Assembly (NCBI GenBank): GCA_964418645.1
Contig: CAYQME010000001.1
Coordinates: 47,215 to 111,214, forward strand
Origin: JAADHG01 sp964418645
Lineage (GTDB): Bacteria > Bacteroidota > Bacteroidia > Flavobacteriales > Flavobacteriaceae
Reading direction: 5' to 3'
DNA length: 64,000 nt
Shown here: in pieces, positions 18,137 through 26,458 of the stretch
Position numbering within the stretch: position 1 is the first letter of the stretch
Layout of the letters: each line of letters begins with the position of its first letter
Translations under genes and position numbers: made by a program
Notes under the pieces: model-generated
What the model saw: only the letters and a program-made list of their open reading frames with translations
The model's database searches: none
Told to the model about the DNA's origin: nothing

Positions 18137-19060
18137 TTAATTCAGTAAAATTAGTTTTAAGTTATCTACCATCTTATTTAAAGCAATTGAATCACAATCT
18201 TGGTGTATTGGTAAGTTAATAATATGTTTCGATGTATATGCTACTGCTGCAAAATCACTGCTAACAAGCTCATCTATCATTGTATGATATAAACTTACCA
18301 AGCCAAATCCGTTTTTATTCATTTCAAAATATATGTTGTCTCTATTATTTCCTTTAATAATAATTGGGAATGTTTGCGGACAAATACCCTCTTTTAGAAA
18401 AGGATGTATAATTTTAATTTCTTCAATATCATTGAGCAATTCTAAAAGCACAGAGTAGTTAGTTCTTCTACGATCAAAAATTGTTTTTAAGTCATATTCA
18501 AAAAAATTAAGGGCATCATTAGTAGAGTTACAGATTTGCAATATATTGGTACTATTATTAACTAATATACCTCCCTTTGTATATGGCAATATTTTGTGCA
18601 AAGAATAGATTGTATAGGAACTTTTTCTACCACAAATACCACCAATTAAATCTGTTAACATTGCATGAGCAGCATCTTCAATAAAAAGAATATCATTTTC
18701 TATAAGCCAATTGGCTATCTCTAAATAATTACTATCAGGAAACCCAAAATAGTGTACAAGTAAAACTAATGGGTTTTCAGCATTATTCACTACATCTTTT
18801 AAATTATTAAAGCAAATGGACAAATTCTCATCAAGGCTATAAAACTGATATGTGGCATTGTTTTGAGTCACTGGATCAAAAATTCCACTTCCTTCATTAA
18901 TTGAAAAACCAATATATGAAGGAAGTATTATTGTGGTATTAGGTCTTTGCTTTAAATATGCACCTATAACTTCATGCCATGCATCTCTTCCATTATTAAA
19001 CTTTATAAAATTTCTTTTATATGCGTTTGGTATATTAGCTTGTTTAGGTATAATTTTCAT
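18137..19060 (-). CDS. divergent short DegT-fold PLP enzyme A
   Basis: A 307-residue protein, shorter than usual DegT aminotransferases (about 370). The core remains: Asp129 in FIEDAAHAM for the PLP ring and Lys156 in YSLHKILPYTKGG for the Schiff base. The N-terminal PSYIGFS and VHYFGFPDS segments match the fold. The C-terminal domain is shortened, so substrate binding is likely different. It lies 6 bp after the second PLP enzyme and 2 bp before FemAB-like B, a tight three-gene string. It could be a nucleotide-sugar aminotransferase or an amino-acid-forming enzyme that feeds the FemAB proteins (inference). Confidence 0.78.
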   Translation of the reverse strand: MKIIPKQANIPNAYKRNFIKFNNGRDAWHEVIGAYLKQRPNTTIILPSYIGFSINEGSGIFDPVTQNNATYQFYSLDENLSICFNNLKDVVNNAENPLVLLVHYFGFPDSNYLEIANWLIENDILFIEDAAHAMLTDLIGGICGRKSSYTIYSLHKILPYTKGGILVNNSTNILQICNSTNDALNFFEYDLKTIFDRRRTNYSVLLELLNDIEEIKIIHPFLKEGICPQTFPIIIKGNNRDNIYFEMNKNGFGLVSLYHTMIDELVSSDFAAVAYTSKHIINLPIHQDCDSIALNKMVDNLKLILLN

Positions 19061-19066
19061 ATAAAT

Positions 19067-20134
19067 TTATGAGATATTTTCTATCCAAGTATTAATTGTT
19101 TCGCATACATATGTCATATCGTCTATATCGTATCTAAAATCTACATGGATGTTAAATACATATTTCCATGACGATTGTAAGTCATTATGAGGCCATAAAT
19201 GCGCTGGATATATATGATTAGATATCATATGTTTCTTAAAAGAATGAAACAAATTTAAATCATTGAAAAGTAAAAGTAACCCGAAAGGAGTAACTCCTTC
19301 TCTTTTAATTATTTTAAAATATGGTGTTTCATTTAAGTGCTTAAAAATGTATTTTAAATGCTTATCTTTTATAGGATTAGGATTTAAACACATGTACTTT
19401 TTAACTAAATCCACAAATATATCAGGTGGTTTTATATAATTATTTGATATATTCAATAGTGCTTCACCATCATCTAAAAGATAGAGATAGTCTTCCTTAA
19501 CATACTCTTTAGTATTTTTTATAAAAAGCCGTTTTAAAGACATGGATTTACTAAATGTGTCTAAAGCTTTAAGAACAGATTTATCTATTGTGTATTCATA
19601 AAAATTTATCTTTTTATTTGAATTTGGTGTCCATGTTACAGCTCCAAGAGGAATAGGGTATGTCTTTCTTAAAGAACAAATACAATAATCGGCATTACTA
19701 TTTAAACTTTGTTGGCTTAACCATGCATGTGAATAATCTTCAATAATGATTGGACGATTTTTATTTGGATAGCTAAATACAGATAGGCCCCAATAGTTAT
19801 TTAAAATTACAACATCATTATGAGTAGCAAATGTTGTTACATCTATTTCTTCATCAAACTCAAAGGGATTAATGGCATAATACTTTATATTATTAAAATT
19901 GGACGACACTAAGTTTACTACAGTATCACAGTAATATTCTGGCAACCAAATGGTGTTTATAGTTTGCCCATTGGTAATATTTTTAAGAAGTGCCAATATT
20001 GCATTTCTGCCAGAATAGTAATAGGTAAAGTTAAGGTCTAAGGTTACCACATCCTGTTTTAGAATTTGAAACTCATGATCGCTTTCATGTAATTCGTAAA
20101 AACTAGAACCTATTTCTCTATTCAACTTTTGCAT
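19067..20134 (-). CDS. divergent DegT-fold PLP enzyme B
   Basis: A 355-residue protein that shares the fold with its downstream neighbour but with altered motifs: Asp133 in IIEDYSHAW and Lys157 in CSLRKTYPIPLGA, where the usual text is H/G-K-x-x-x-x-G-x-GG. The N-terminal SGRNAILALL and WLPEYYC segments are DegT-like. The Pro-rich lysine loop in place of the Gly-rich one is unusual. Its first codons overlap the end of the sugar transferase gene by 17 bp. Likely cytoplasmic and part of the same pathway as the FemAB pair; reaction unknown. Confidence 0.75.
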   Translation of the reverse strand: MQKLNREIGSSFYELHESDHEFQILKQDVVTLDLNFTYYYSGRNAILALLKNITNGQTINTIWLPEYYCDTVVNLVSSNFNNIKYYAINPFEFDEEIDVTTFATHNDVVILNNYWGLSVFSYPNKNRPIIIEDYSHAWLSQQSLNSNADYCICSLRKTYPIPLGAVTWTPNSNKKINFYEYTIDKSVLKALDTFSKSMSLKRLFIKNTKEYVKEDYLYLLDDGEALLNISNNYIKPPDIFVDLVKKYMCLNPNPIKDKHLKYIFKHLNETPYFKIIKREGVTPFGLLLLFNDLNLFHSFKKHMISNHIYPAHLWPHNDLQSSWKYVFNIHVDFRYDIDDMTYVCETINTWIENIS

Positions 20135-20729
20135 TTTTAAAGGCTGGCATATTAGAGCTTTCAGAATTATTTATATCCTTTTTCCTAATTACCTTGTAAA
20201 AGGTAAGCCAAAGTATTTTTAAGTCCAATAGAAATGACTGATTTTTGGCGTACCAAACGTCATATTCAAATTTTTGCCCCCAGGTAATTGTGTTTCTACC
20301 ATTAATTTGTGCCCAGCCAGTTATTCCTGGCATAACATCATGACGCTTTGCCTGTTCTTCATCATACAAGGGTAAATACTCGGGATGTAAAGGTCTTGGA
20401 CCAATAAGGCTCATATCTCGCTTTATAATATTGAATAGTTGTGGAATTTCATCTAGAGAATATTTTCTTATAAACTTTCCGAGAGTGGTAACACGCTCAT
20501 TAAAGGAAAGAAACTTACCATGTTCGTCTTTTTTATCGTTCATAGTTTTAATCTTAATAATTTTAAACACTTTGCCGTTTTTTCCAGCTCTTTTTTGGTA
20601 AAAAAAAGGTTTACCTTTATTATCAACTAACAAGATGATAATGAGTATTATAAAAATAGGAGAGAGGAGTATAAGGCCAACAATTGAGGCTAATACATCT
20701 AAGAATGGTTTTATTACAGGTACGTACAT
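20118..20729 (-). CDS. PglC-like initiating phosphoglycosyltransferase
   Basis: A 203-residue monotopic membrane enzyme that moves a sugar phosphate from a UDP-sugar to undecaprenyl phosphate, starting the repeat unit. It has one N-terminal membrane hairpin (about 10-35), then FYQKRAGKNGKVFKIIKIKT, the catalytic Asp-Glu pair in SLDEIPQLFN, GPRPLHPEYLPLY, and PGITGWAQINGRNTITW. These segments follow Campylobacter PglC (bacillosamine-phosphate transferase) closely as I recall that sequence. Together with PglF- and PglE-like genes here this suggests a bacillosamine-type first sugar. It begins 4 bp downstream of the GT4 gene's stop. Confidence 0.9.
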   Translation of the reverse strand: MYVPVIKPFLDVLASIVGLILLSPIFIILIIILLVDNKGKPFFYQKRAGKNGKVFKIIKIKTMNDKKDEHGKFLSFNERVTTLGKFIRKYSLDEIPQLFNIIKRDMSLIGPRPLHPEYLPLYDEEQAKRHDVMPGITGWAQINGRNTITWGQKFEYDVWYAKNQSFLLDLKILWLTFYKVIRKKDINNSESSNMPAFKNAKVE

Positions 20730-20733
20730 TTCT

Positions 20734-21879
20734 CTATTTTAAATTTTGATATTCTTGTAATAGTGCTTCCCAAATTACTTCACGCTTATAATTTTTGCAA
20801 ATAATGTCTCGTGATACTCTTGCAAGTGCAATTCTTTCATCATAATTTTCTATTAACACTACCATAGCTTTGAATAACTTTTCTACATTCTTCGGAGGTA
20901 TTATTATACCATTTACATTATCCTTAATAATTTCATTACAACCATTAATATCAGTAACAATGCTCGGTAAATTCATAGCTCCAGCTTGCATGACGACGTT
21001 TGGAAATCCTTCTCTATAACTTGGAAAAACTAATACATTTGATATTGTAAAATAGGGTCTCACATCTGTTTGCCATCCAACAGCTAGTATATTATTATTT
21101 GATTCTATTTCTTTAAGCGCTTCTTCATGTAAAGGATCAAGTTTACTTTCAAAAGTACCTACTAATAAAAGCTTTACATTTATATATTTTATGCAAATAT
21201 CTTTAAAGGCAGATATAAGTTCATTAATACCTTTATCGGTTACTAGTCTTCCTACAAATATAAAAACTATATCATTATTGTTTAAGTTTAATTCACTTCT
21301 CAAGCTTGATATTTGAGTGGAATTTAATTTTTCTCTATTAAAATAGTCAACATCAATGCCGTTGGAACTACCATTTCCGATGACCTTTAATTTATTAGGT
21401 TTTGTGAAATTGTTGGAAAGTATAATATTTTTTAGCCCAAATGAGTTTGGATATATTTTAGTAGCACAAGCATAAGTTATTTTTTCAACCGTATTTAAAA
21501 GCCATCTTTTAAGTCCTGTAGCTTCTAATAAAGGCAATCCAGCTATTGTATGCAACCTATGAGGCACACCTGCTAATTTTGAAGCAATCATACCTACAGT
21601 TCCAGCTTTTGGTGTATGTGTGTGTACAATAAAGGGTTTTTCTTTTCTAAACGTTTTATAAAGCTTATATACTGATATTAAATCCTTTAGTGGTGTAATA
21701 GATCGTGTCATTTCAATTTCTATAACACGTATACCTTCTTCTTTTTCTATATCTTTAATTTCATTTCCAGAACTTGAAATGCCAATAATATTATAAAACG
21801 AGCTCATATATTTAAGCTGCCCTTTTAATAGGTTTTTTAAGGAAATAGGTACTGTAGTTATGCGCATTATCTTTTTCAT
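20734..21879 (-). CDS. glycosyltransferase family 4 (GT-B fold)
   Basis: A 381-residue GT4 enzyme predicted to add a sugar from a nucleotide donor to the lipid-linked acceptor on the cytosolic face. The N-terminal acceptor domain contains VHTHTPKAGTVGMIAS. The C-terminal donor domain starts near 200 (FVGRLVTDKGINELI) and has the usual E-x7-E type site in FPSYREGFPNVVMQAGAMN. ATG at 21879 is chosen over a TTG two codons upstream. It lies 4 bp before the PglC-like gene and 7 bp after asnB, so within one operon. Donor and linkage cannot be read. Confidence 0.9.
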   Translation of the reverse strand: MKKIMRITTVPISLKNLLKGQLKYMSSFYNIIGISSSGNEIKDIEKEEGIRVIEIEMTRSITPLKDLISVYKLYKTFRKEKPFIVHTHTPKAGTVGMIASKLAGVPHRLHTIAGLPLLEATGLKRWLLNTVEKITYACATKIYPNSFGLKNIILSNNFTKPNKLKVIGNGSSNGIDVDYFNREKLNSTQISSLRSELNLNNNDIVFIFVGRLVTDKGINELISAFKDICIKYINVKLLLVGTFESKLDPLHEEALKEIESNNNILAVGWQTDVRPYFTISNVLVFPSYREGFPNVVMQAGAMNLPSIVTDINGCNEIIKDNVNGIIIPPKNVEKLFKAMVVLIENYDERIALARVSRDIICKNYKREVIWEALLQEYQNLK

Positions 21880-21886
21880 ATACAAA

Positions 21887-23785
21887 CTATATAACCAAAT
21901 AGGTGTTTAAATACCATTTTTGAAAACAATAATATGTCCAGATTCTCATGGAATTATCTTCTTTTCCAGAAAGATGATTCTTTACCAATTTAACTATCAT
22001 ATCAATATTGAAAATATTTTGTGACGCTAAATATTTAGGTTCAATATAACTTTCTAGCTCTTTTTTTAAACTAGAACGCAGCCAATCTCCAGCAGGCACG
22101 CCAAACCCTTGTTTAGATTTTTCAAGAAAGTCTTTTGGAAATTCATTTTTAAAGGCTTCTTTTAAAATATGCTTTTTATTCCAACCTTTTAACAAATAGT
22201 CTTCAGATAAACTATTTGTATATTCCCAAAGCGATTTATTTAAAAATGGGGCACGACATTCTAAAGAATTTAGCATACTTGTTCTATCAACTTTAACAAG
22301 CATATCACCTTCAAGGCTTACATGCCTGTCAACTTCCCTAAACTCTGTAATAGTTTTTGGTGTATCAATTATATCTTTTTTATAGCTGCTAAAAACTGTA
22401 GTCTCAATCCTATGAGGCAAAAAAAGATGTTCTTTTTCATCATCCGTAAATGCTAACGAAATGATATTCCAGTAAAACTCGCCACTATAATCTATGGCCT
22501 TTAAAAGTCTGTTCATTTTAAAACGTTTCCCTCTTTTATCGTCTTTTGTTTTTAATAAATTAGGCACTGTATTTAATAAACCTTTATGAACAAACTGAGG
22601 TATCGTAGAGGTGTATCTATCATTTAATTTACCTATATAATGCTTGTTATATCCAGCAAAGACTTCATCGCCACCATCTCCGGTTAATGCCACTTTAACA
22701 TAGTCACTTGTTTTATTTGAAACCAAATAGGTGGGTAGTGCAGACGAATCTGCAAAGGGTTCATCAAAATTAAGAAGGATGTTATCTATATTGTGTTCTA
22801 AATCTGTTTCGTCAATAATAAACTCGTGATGATTACTATTAATTAATTTGGCAACGACCCTTGATTTGTCTGTTTCATCGTAAGCAGCTTTTTTAAATCC
22901 TATAGAAAACGTGTCAATTTTTGAGTCATTCATATTTGCCAAGCACAATGAAACAATAGAGGAGTCTACACCTCCAGATAAAAATGTTCCCAATGGCACA
23001 TCGGCAATCGACCTGCTTTCTACACTTTCATTTACTAAATCATGAATCTTTTGCTTTGCAGTATTAAATGCAATGTCTTTATTATTTTTGGTATTAAGGT
23101 TACTAATTTTATTGATAGCGAAGCTGTGGGATATTAAATCATATTCTAAATAATGATTCGCTTTTAACTTATGGATATCATTATAGATGGTATAAGGAGC
23201 AGGAATATAAGTAAGTCTAAAATAAAGATTCAATCCGGTAGTTGAAATTGTTGGGCGCTTTTTAAGTTGCTTTGTTAAAGATTTTAATTCAGACGCATAT
23301 ACAAACGCATCATTAGTTTGAGTGTAATACAATGGTTTTTCACCAAAAAAGTCTCGAGCTATAAATACTTTATTCTTAGCTTTATCATGGATACTAAACG
23401 CATACATACCATCTAATTTTTGGAAGCTTTCTGGACCTTCCTTCTCATAAAGTTTTAAAATTACTTCTGTGTCTGATGTTGTATCAAATATAGCTCCAGC
23501 GTCTTCTAGTTCGGCTTTTAATTTTTTGTAATTATAAATTTCGCCATTAAAGACAATTGAAATACTATTATCTTTAGAGTACATAGGCTGTCTACCAGTA
23601 GTTAAATCGATAATTGATAAGCGGCGCATTGCCATGCCTATCGAAACGGAATCATCATTATACACATAGATTCCATCTTCATCAGGACCTCTATGGATAA
23701 TCAAATCATTCATAGTTGCAAGCTTTTCAGCCATACTTGAACTATCAACTTTTGAAGAAGTTATAACTCCATTAATACCGCACAT
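21887..23785 (-). CDS. AsnB-type glutamine-dependent amidotransferase (asparagine synthase family)
   Basis: A 632-residue protein with an N-terminal class II glutaminase (Cys2 in MCGINGV, then RGPDEDG) and a C-terminal ATP-pyrophosphatase synthase domain with FLSGGVDSS near 265 and ALTGDGGDEVFAGY. In free-standing form it makes asparagine. Inside polysaccharide loci, members of this family are thought to amidate carboxylates of uronic acids or amino acids; the position between the polymerase and glycosyltransferase genes favours that role (inference). Length is normal. It has a 40-bp gap to the polymerase gene and a 7-bp gap to the GT4 gene. Confidence 0.9.
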   Translation of the reverse strand: MCGINGVITSSKVDSSSMAEKLATMNDLIIHRGPDEDGIYVYNDDSVSIGMAMRRLSIIDLTTGRQPMYSKDNSISIVFNGEIYNYKKLKAELEDAGAIFDTTSDTEVILKLYEKEGPESFQKLDGMYAFSIHDKAKNKVFIARDFFGEKPLYYTQTNDAFVYASELKSLTKQLKKRPTISTTGLNLYFRLTYIPAPYTIYNDIHKLKANHYLEYDLISHSFAINKISNLNTKNNKDIAFNTAKQKIHDLVNESVESRSIADVPLGTFLSGGVDSSIVSLCLANMNDSKIDTFSIGFKKAAYDETDKSRVVAKLINSNHHEFIIDETDLEHNIDNILLNFDEPFADSSALPTYLVSNKTSDYVKVALTGDGGDEVFAGYNKHYIGKLNDRYTSTIPQFVHKGLLNTVPNLLKTKDDKRGKRFKMNRLLKAIDYSGEFYWNIISLAFTDDEKEHLFLPHRIETTVFSSYKKDIIDTPKTITEFREVDRHVSLEGDMLVKVDRTSMLNSLECRAPFLNKSLWEYTNSLSEDYLLKGWNKKHILKEAFKNEFPKDFLEKSKQGFGVPAGDWLRSSLKKELESYIEPKYLASQNIFNIDMIVKLVKNHLSGKEDNSMRIWTYYCFQKWYLNTYLVI

Positions 23786-23825
23786 AAATCGTATTTAGTT
23801 ATTAGTAAATGTAATTAAGTAGCTA

Positions 23826-24926
23826 TTAATCAGAATTTAGTAAACTATCTCCTTTGGATTTTTCTTCATGTAAATAAATAACAAATAAAAGTGTTATCCA
23901 AAATAAAGGGATTCTTAATGTCATATGCACACTTCCAAAAAATGCAATTATAAATAGAATAACAAAAACTTCTAATGTCATTTTTTTTGTAAAAGAAGCA
24001 AATGCACCTAAATATAGCATTAATCCAATAATTCCGTAACTAAAGAGGATATTTGCTAAAATAGAGTGCAGTTCAATACTTTCATTAAAGCGTTCGTACT
24101 CACCTTCGCCTGCGCCAAATAATAAATATTTAGGGTTTTCAATAATTCTTCCATATCCACGACCACCAAAACTTTGATCACTAGTCAATCCGTTTTTAGA
24201 AAACCGCTCAGCATTGTATTCTAACGCTGCAAACTCATGAATTTTGATATCATAGTTATAGTTTATAAAAATAATACCTATAATAAATACTGTTATTGCT
24301 ATAATAAAATGCTTTCTTGAATTAAAGATATAAAATAACCAGAACACTATACCACTTAACAAAGCTGCTCTTGATGCAGAAATGATTATAAACAATGTAC
24401 TTAAAAGAAATAAAGAAATACGATATATTTCTTTTACTTTTAAAATACTAGCCAAAACATATACAATAATCAAGAGACAAATACCCCAAAGCGCTAATTG
24501 ATTAGGGTTGTTAAAAAACATATGTGTTCTTACACCTTGCGACTTTATAAATGGCCATAAAATAGTTTGAATTATTAACGCTATAGATAAGGCTTTTAGA
24601 GTAATTATTAAAAAAGAGTGCTCTTTTATCTTATTGAAAATTACTAACATTAATAAATAGCAATACACATAAAAAATACAATTCTTAATTAAAATAAAGT
24701 CACCTAAAATGAGCATCCATACAGTATTCAATATAAGTGCATATACTACAAATAAGAATAAATTTTTAGAAAACCTATTAGTACTAATACTTGTCATAAT
24801 TAATTTGAAGTTTACAACAATTAGCAAAACACCAAAAACATCAGCTACTTGAGGATTACCCTCTGCAAAAAAATAAAAAGGATATACAATTAAATATATT
24901 GCCCAGATATAGTGGCTAAACTTCAT
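23826..24926 (-). CDS. Wzy-like O-antigen polymerase/ligase membrane protein
   Basis: A 366-residue integral membrane protein with about ten hydrophobic helices and one larger periplasmic loop (about 205-280) containing RFSKNGLTSDQSFGGRGYG and GAGEGEYERF. The arrangement matches the Wzy/WaaL family, which joins lipid-linked repeat units or transfers the chain. The Wzc/Wza set in the same locus favours the polymerase role. It lies 1 bp after the flippase gene, so both are translated from one message. Sequence alone cannot separate polymerase from ligase. Confidence 0.82.
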   Translation of the reverse strand: MKFSHYIWAIYLIVYPFYFFAEGNPQVADVFGVLLIVVNFKLIMTSISTNRFSKNLFLFVVYALILNTVWMLILGDFILIKNCIFYVYCYLLMLVIFNKIKEHSFLIITLKALSIALIIQTILWPFIKSQGVRTHMFFNNPNQLALWGICLLIIVYVLASILKVKEIYRISLFLLSTLFIIISASRAALLSGIVFWLFYIFNSRKHFIIAITVFIIGIIFINYNYDIKIHEFAALEYNAERFSKNGLTSDQSFGGRGYGRIIENPKYLLFGAGEGEYERFNESIELHSILANILFSYGIIGLMLYLGAFASFTKKMTLEVFVILFIIAFFGSVHMTLRIPLFWITLLFVIYLHEEKSKGDSLLNSD

Positions 24927-24927
24927 A

Positions 24928-26175
24928 TTAAATTTGTTTTTGTTTCCTCATGGTTTTAATTAAATAAAAACAGGACAGCAAAGCTTTTACTGATAAAGCA
25001 AATATAATAGTAATTGCACCGCCTATATAATGATATCTAGGTATTAAAATTAAACCTGCTACTAAACCAAGAAATGAGCCTATAATAATTATGTTAGAGT
25101 AAAGTTTGTCTTTTTTATAAATCATTAGGCCATTAACACCAAAAGCTGATATCATTGACGCTAAGAATGGACTAGGACTTAAATATTTTACAACTCTAAT
25201 TATTTCAAAAGATTCGCTTTGGCGATCCATTCTATTAAGCCATAAGTTAATTAATACATCAGCAAAGAAATACATAGATAGAGATAGTAAAATACCAAAT
25301 GCAATAAATACATACCGTGTTATATTAATTGCTGACTTGTTTCTGTTTAAAAATGGGTATAAAACACTTGTCATAATGGTGTTAACAACGCCAAAAGCAC
25401 CAGAAACTTTAGAACCTATTTGCATAAAGCCAACATGACTTGGAACACCAAATATACCAACTAAAAAAATAGACGTATTATGATAAATGGTAGGCGATAT
25501 TAATGTTAAGAAAGAACTCCATGCTTCTTTTATGGTTTGTTTTACTTCATGAAACTGAGCAAATCTAAATCGTATTCCAAATTGCTTATAGATAATAATT
25601 TGAGCTATAATACCAGACACAATATACCCCGTAGCATGATATAAGGAAATATAAATATAATCAGACTCTTCTTTAATCAAAACAAAACATAGAATAGCAA
25701 ATGCAGATTTTGAGATTACATTGACAATGGTTATAAATCGCATTTTTTCTACCCCTAAAAAGAACCACATTGGGCTAAACAATTCCCCAATAAGTAATAA
25801 GCTAAAAAAGCAATAAATAATATAATGCTCGCCTATTTTAGGAACTAACACGATTAATAATACCAAAAGAAACATTGTTAAAATAAAAAAATAGACTTGA
25901 GTAGTAAATACATTGTTGTAGACTTTTGATAATTTCTTCTTATTATCTCGTATTACAGCAATAGTTCTAACAGCTGACAGCAGAAAGCCAAATTGAATGA
26001 TGTTTTGCAAATAAAAAATTAACGCATAAGCAAAAGCATAAATACCATAGTTTTCAATGCCAACGACTTTAAAAAGATACGGAATTATAATTAATGGAAT
26101 TATCGCATCTATTACTTTAAAGAGGAAGTAAGACACAAAATTTTCAACTAATCCAAAATATTTTCGAATATTCAA
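24928..26175 (-). CDS. Wzx-type flippase (MATE/MOP superfamily)
   Basis: A 415-residue membrane protein with about 12 helices, predicted to flip undecaprenyl-linked repeat units to the periplasm. Typical segments are IPLIIIPYLFKVVGIENYGIYAFAYA near the N-terminus and the SPTIYHNTSIFLVG region after the midpoint. The frame has no ATG near its start; I use the TTG at 26175, just before NIRKYFGLVENF. It is the first gene of the upper half of the glycan locus; the 283-bp region upstream, shared with a divergent secreted protein gene, must hold the promoter. Confidence 0.87.
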   Translation of the reverse strand: MNIRKYFGLVENFVSYFLFKVIDAIIPLIIIPYLFKVVGIENYGIYAFAYALIFYLQNIIQFGFLLSAVRTIAVIRDNKKKLSKVYNNVFTTQVYFFILTMFLLVLLIVLVPKIGEHYIIYCFFSLLLIGELFSPMWFFLGVEKMRFITIVNVISKSAFAILCFVLIKEESDYIYISLYHATGYIVSGIIAQIIIYKQFGIRFRFAQFHEVKQTIKEAWSSFLTLISPTIYHNTSIFLVGIFGVPSHVGFMQIGSKVSGAFGVVNTIMTSVLYPFLNRNKSAINITRYVFIAFGILLSLSMYFFADVLINLWLNRMDRQSESFEIIRVVKYLSPSPFLASMISAFGVNGLMIYKKDKLYSNIIIIGSFLGLVAGLILIPRYHYIGGAITIIFALSVKALLSCFYLIKTMRKQKQI

Positions 26176-26458
26176 TATAGCAATATTTACAGGGAATAAA
26201 TTAACACATTTTTAGTCTAAAAATGAATTGTTAATAATTTTTTATTAAAATAAACATCCAAAATCAAGATTCTGTCGTACCTATTATTAAATAACTTTGA
26301 AAGAAACATCGATGAAATGATTGATAAAATCCTTAAACTGACATTATTTGTAAGAAATAGTTTCATTTTAATTGTTTTTTATCGATTAAATTAGTGAAAA
26401 ATATTTCACTAATGATTATTTGTTTATGTTTATATCATAAGCCCCAAATTATTATAAT
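26176..26458. other. divergent intergenic region between flippase and secreted cargo gene
   Basis: 283 bp, AT-rich, no gene seen on either strand. It must contain the promoters of the leftward glycan operon and the rightward type IX cargo gene. On the minus strand TGATTTTG near 26264 is one base off the TAnnTTTG consensus; on the plus strand TATGTTTA near 26425 is also one base off. Confidence 0.4.

Noticed and set aside
8158..26175. Exosortase-linked EPS locus
   Set aside because: AsnB, FemAB and deacetylase genes recall it, but I see no exosortase, PEP-CTERM protein or Prs sensor in the window.
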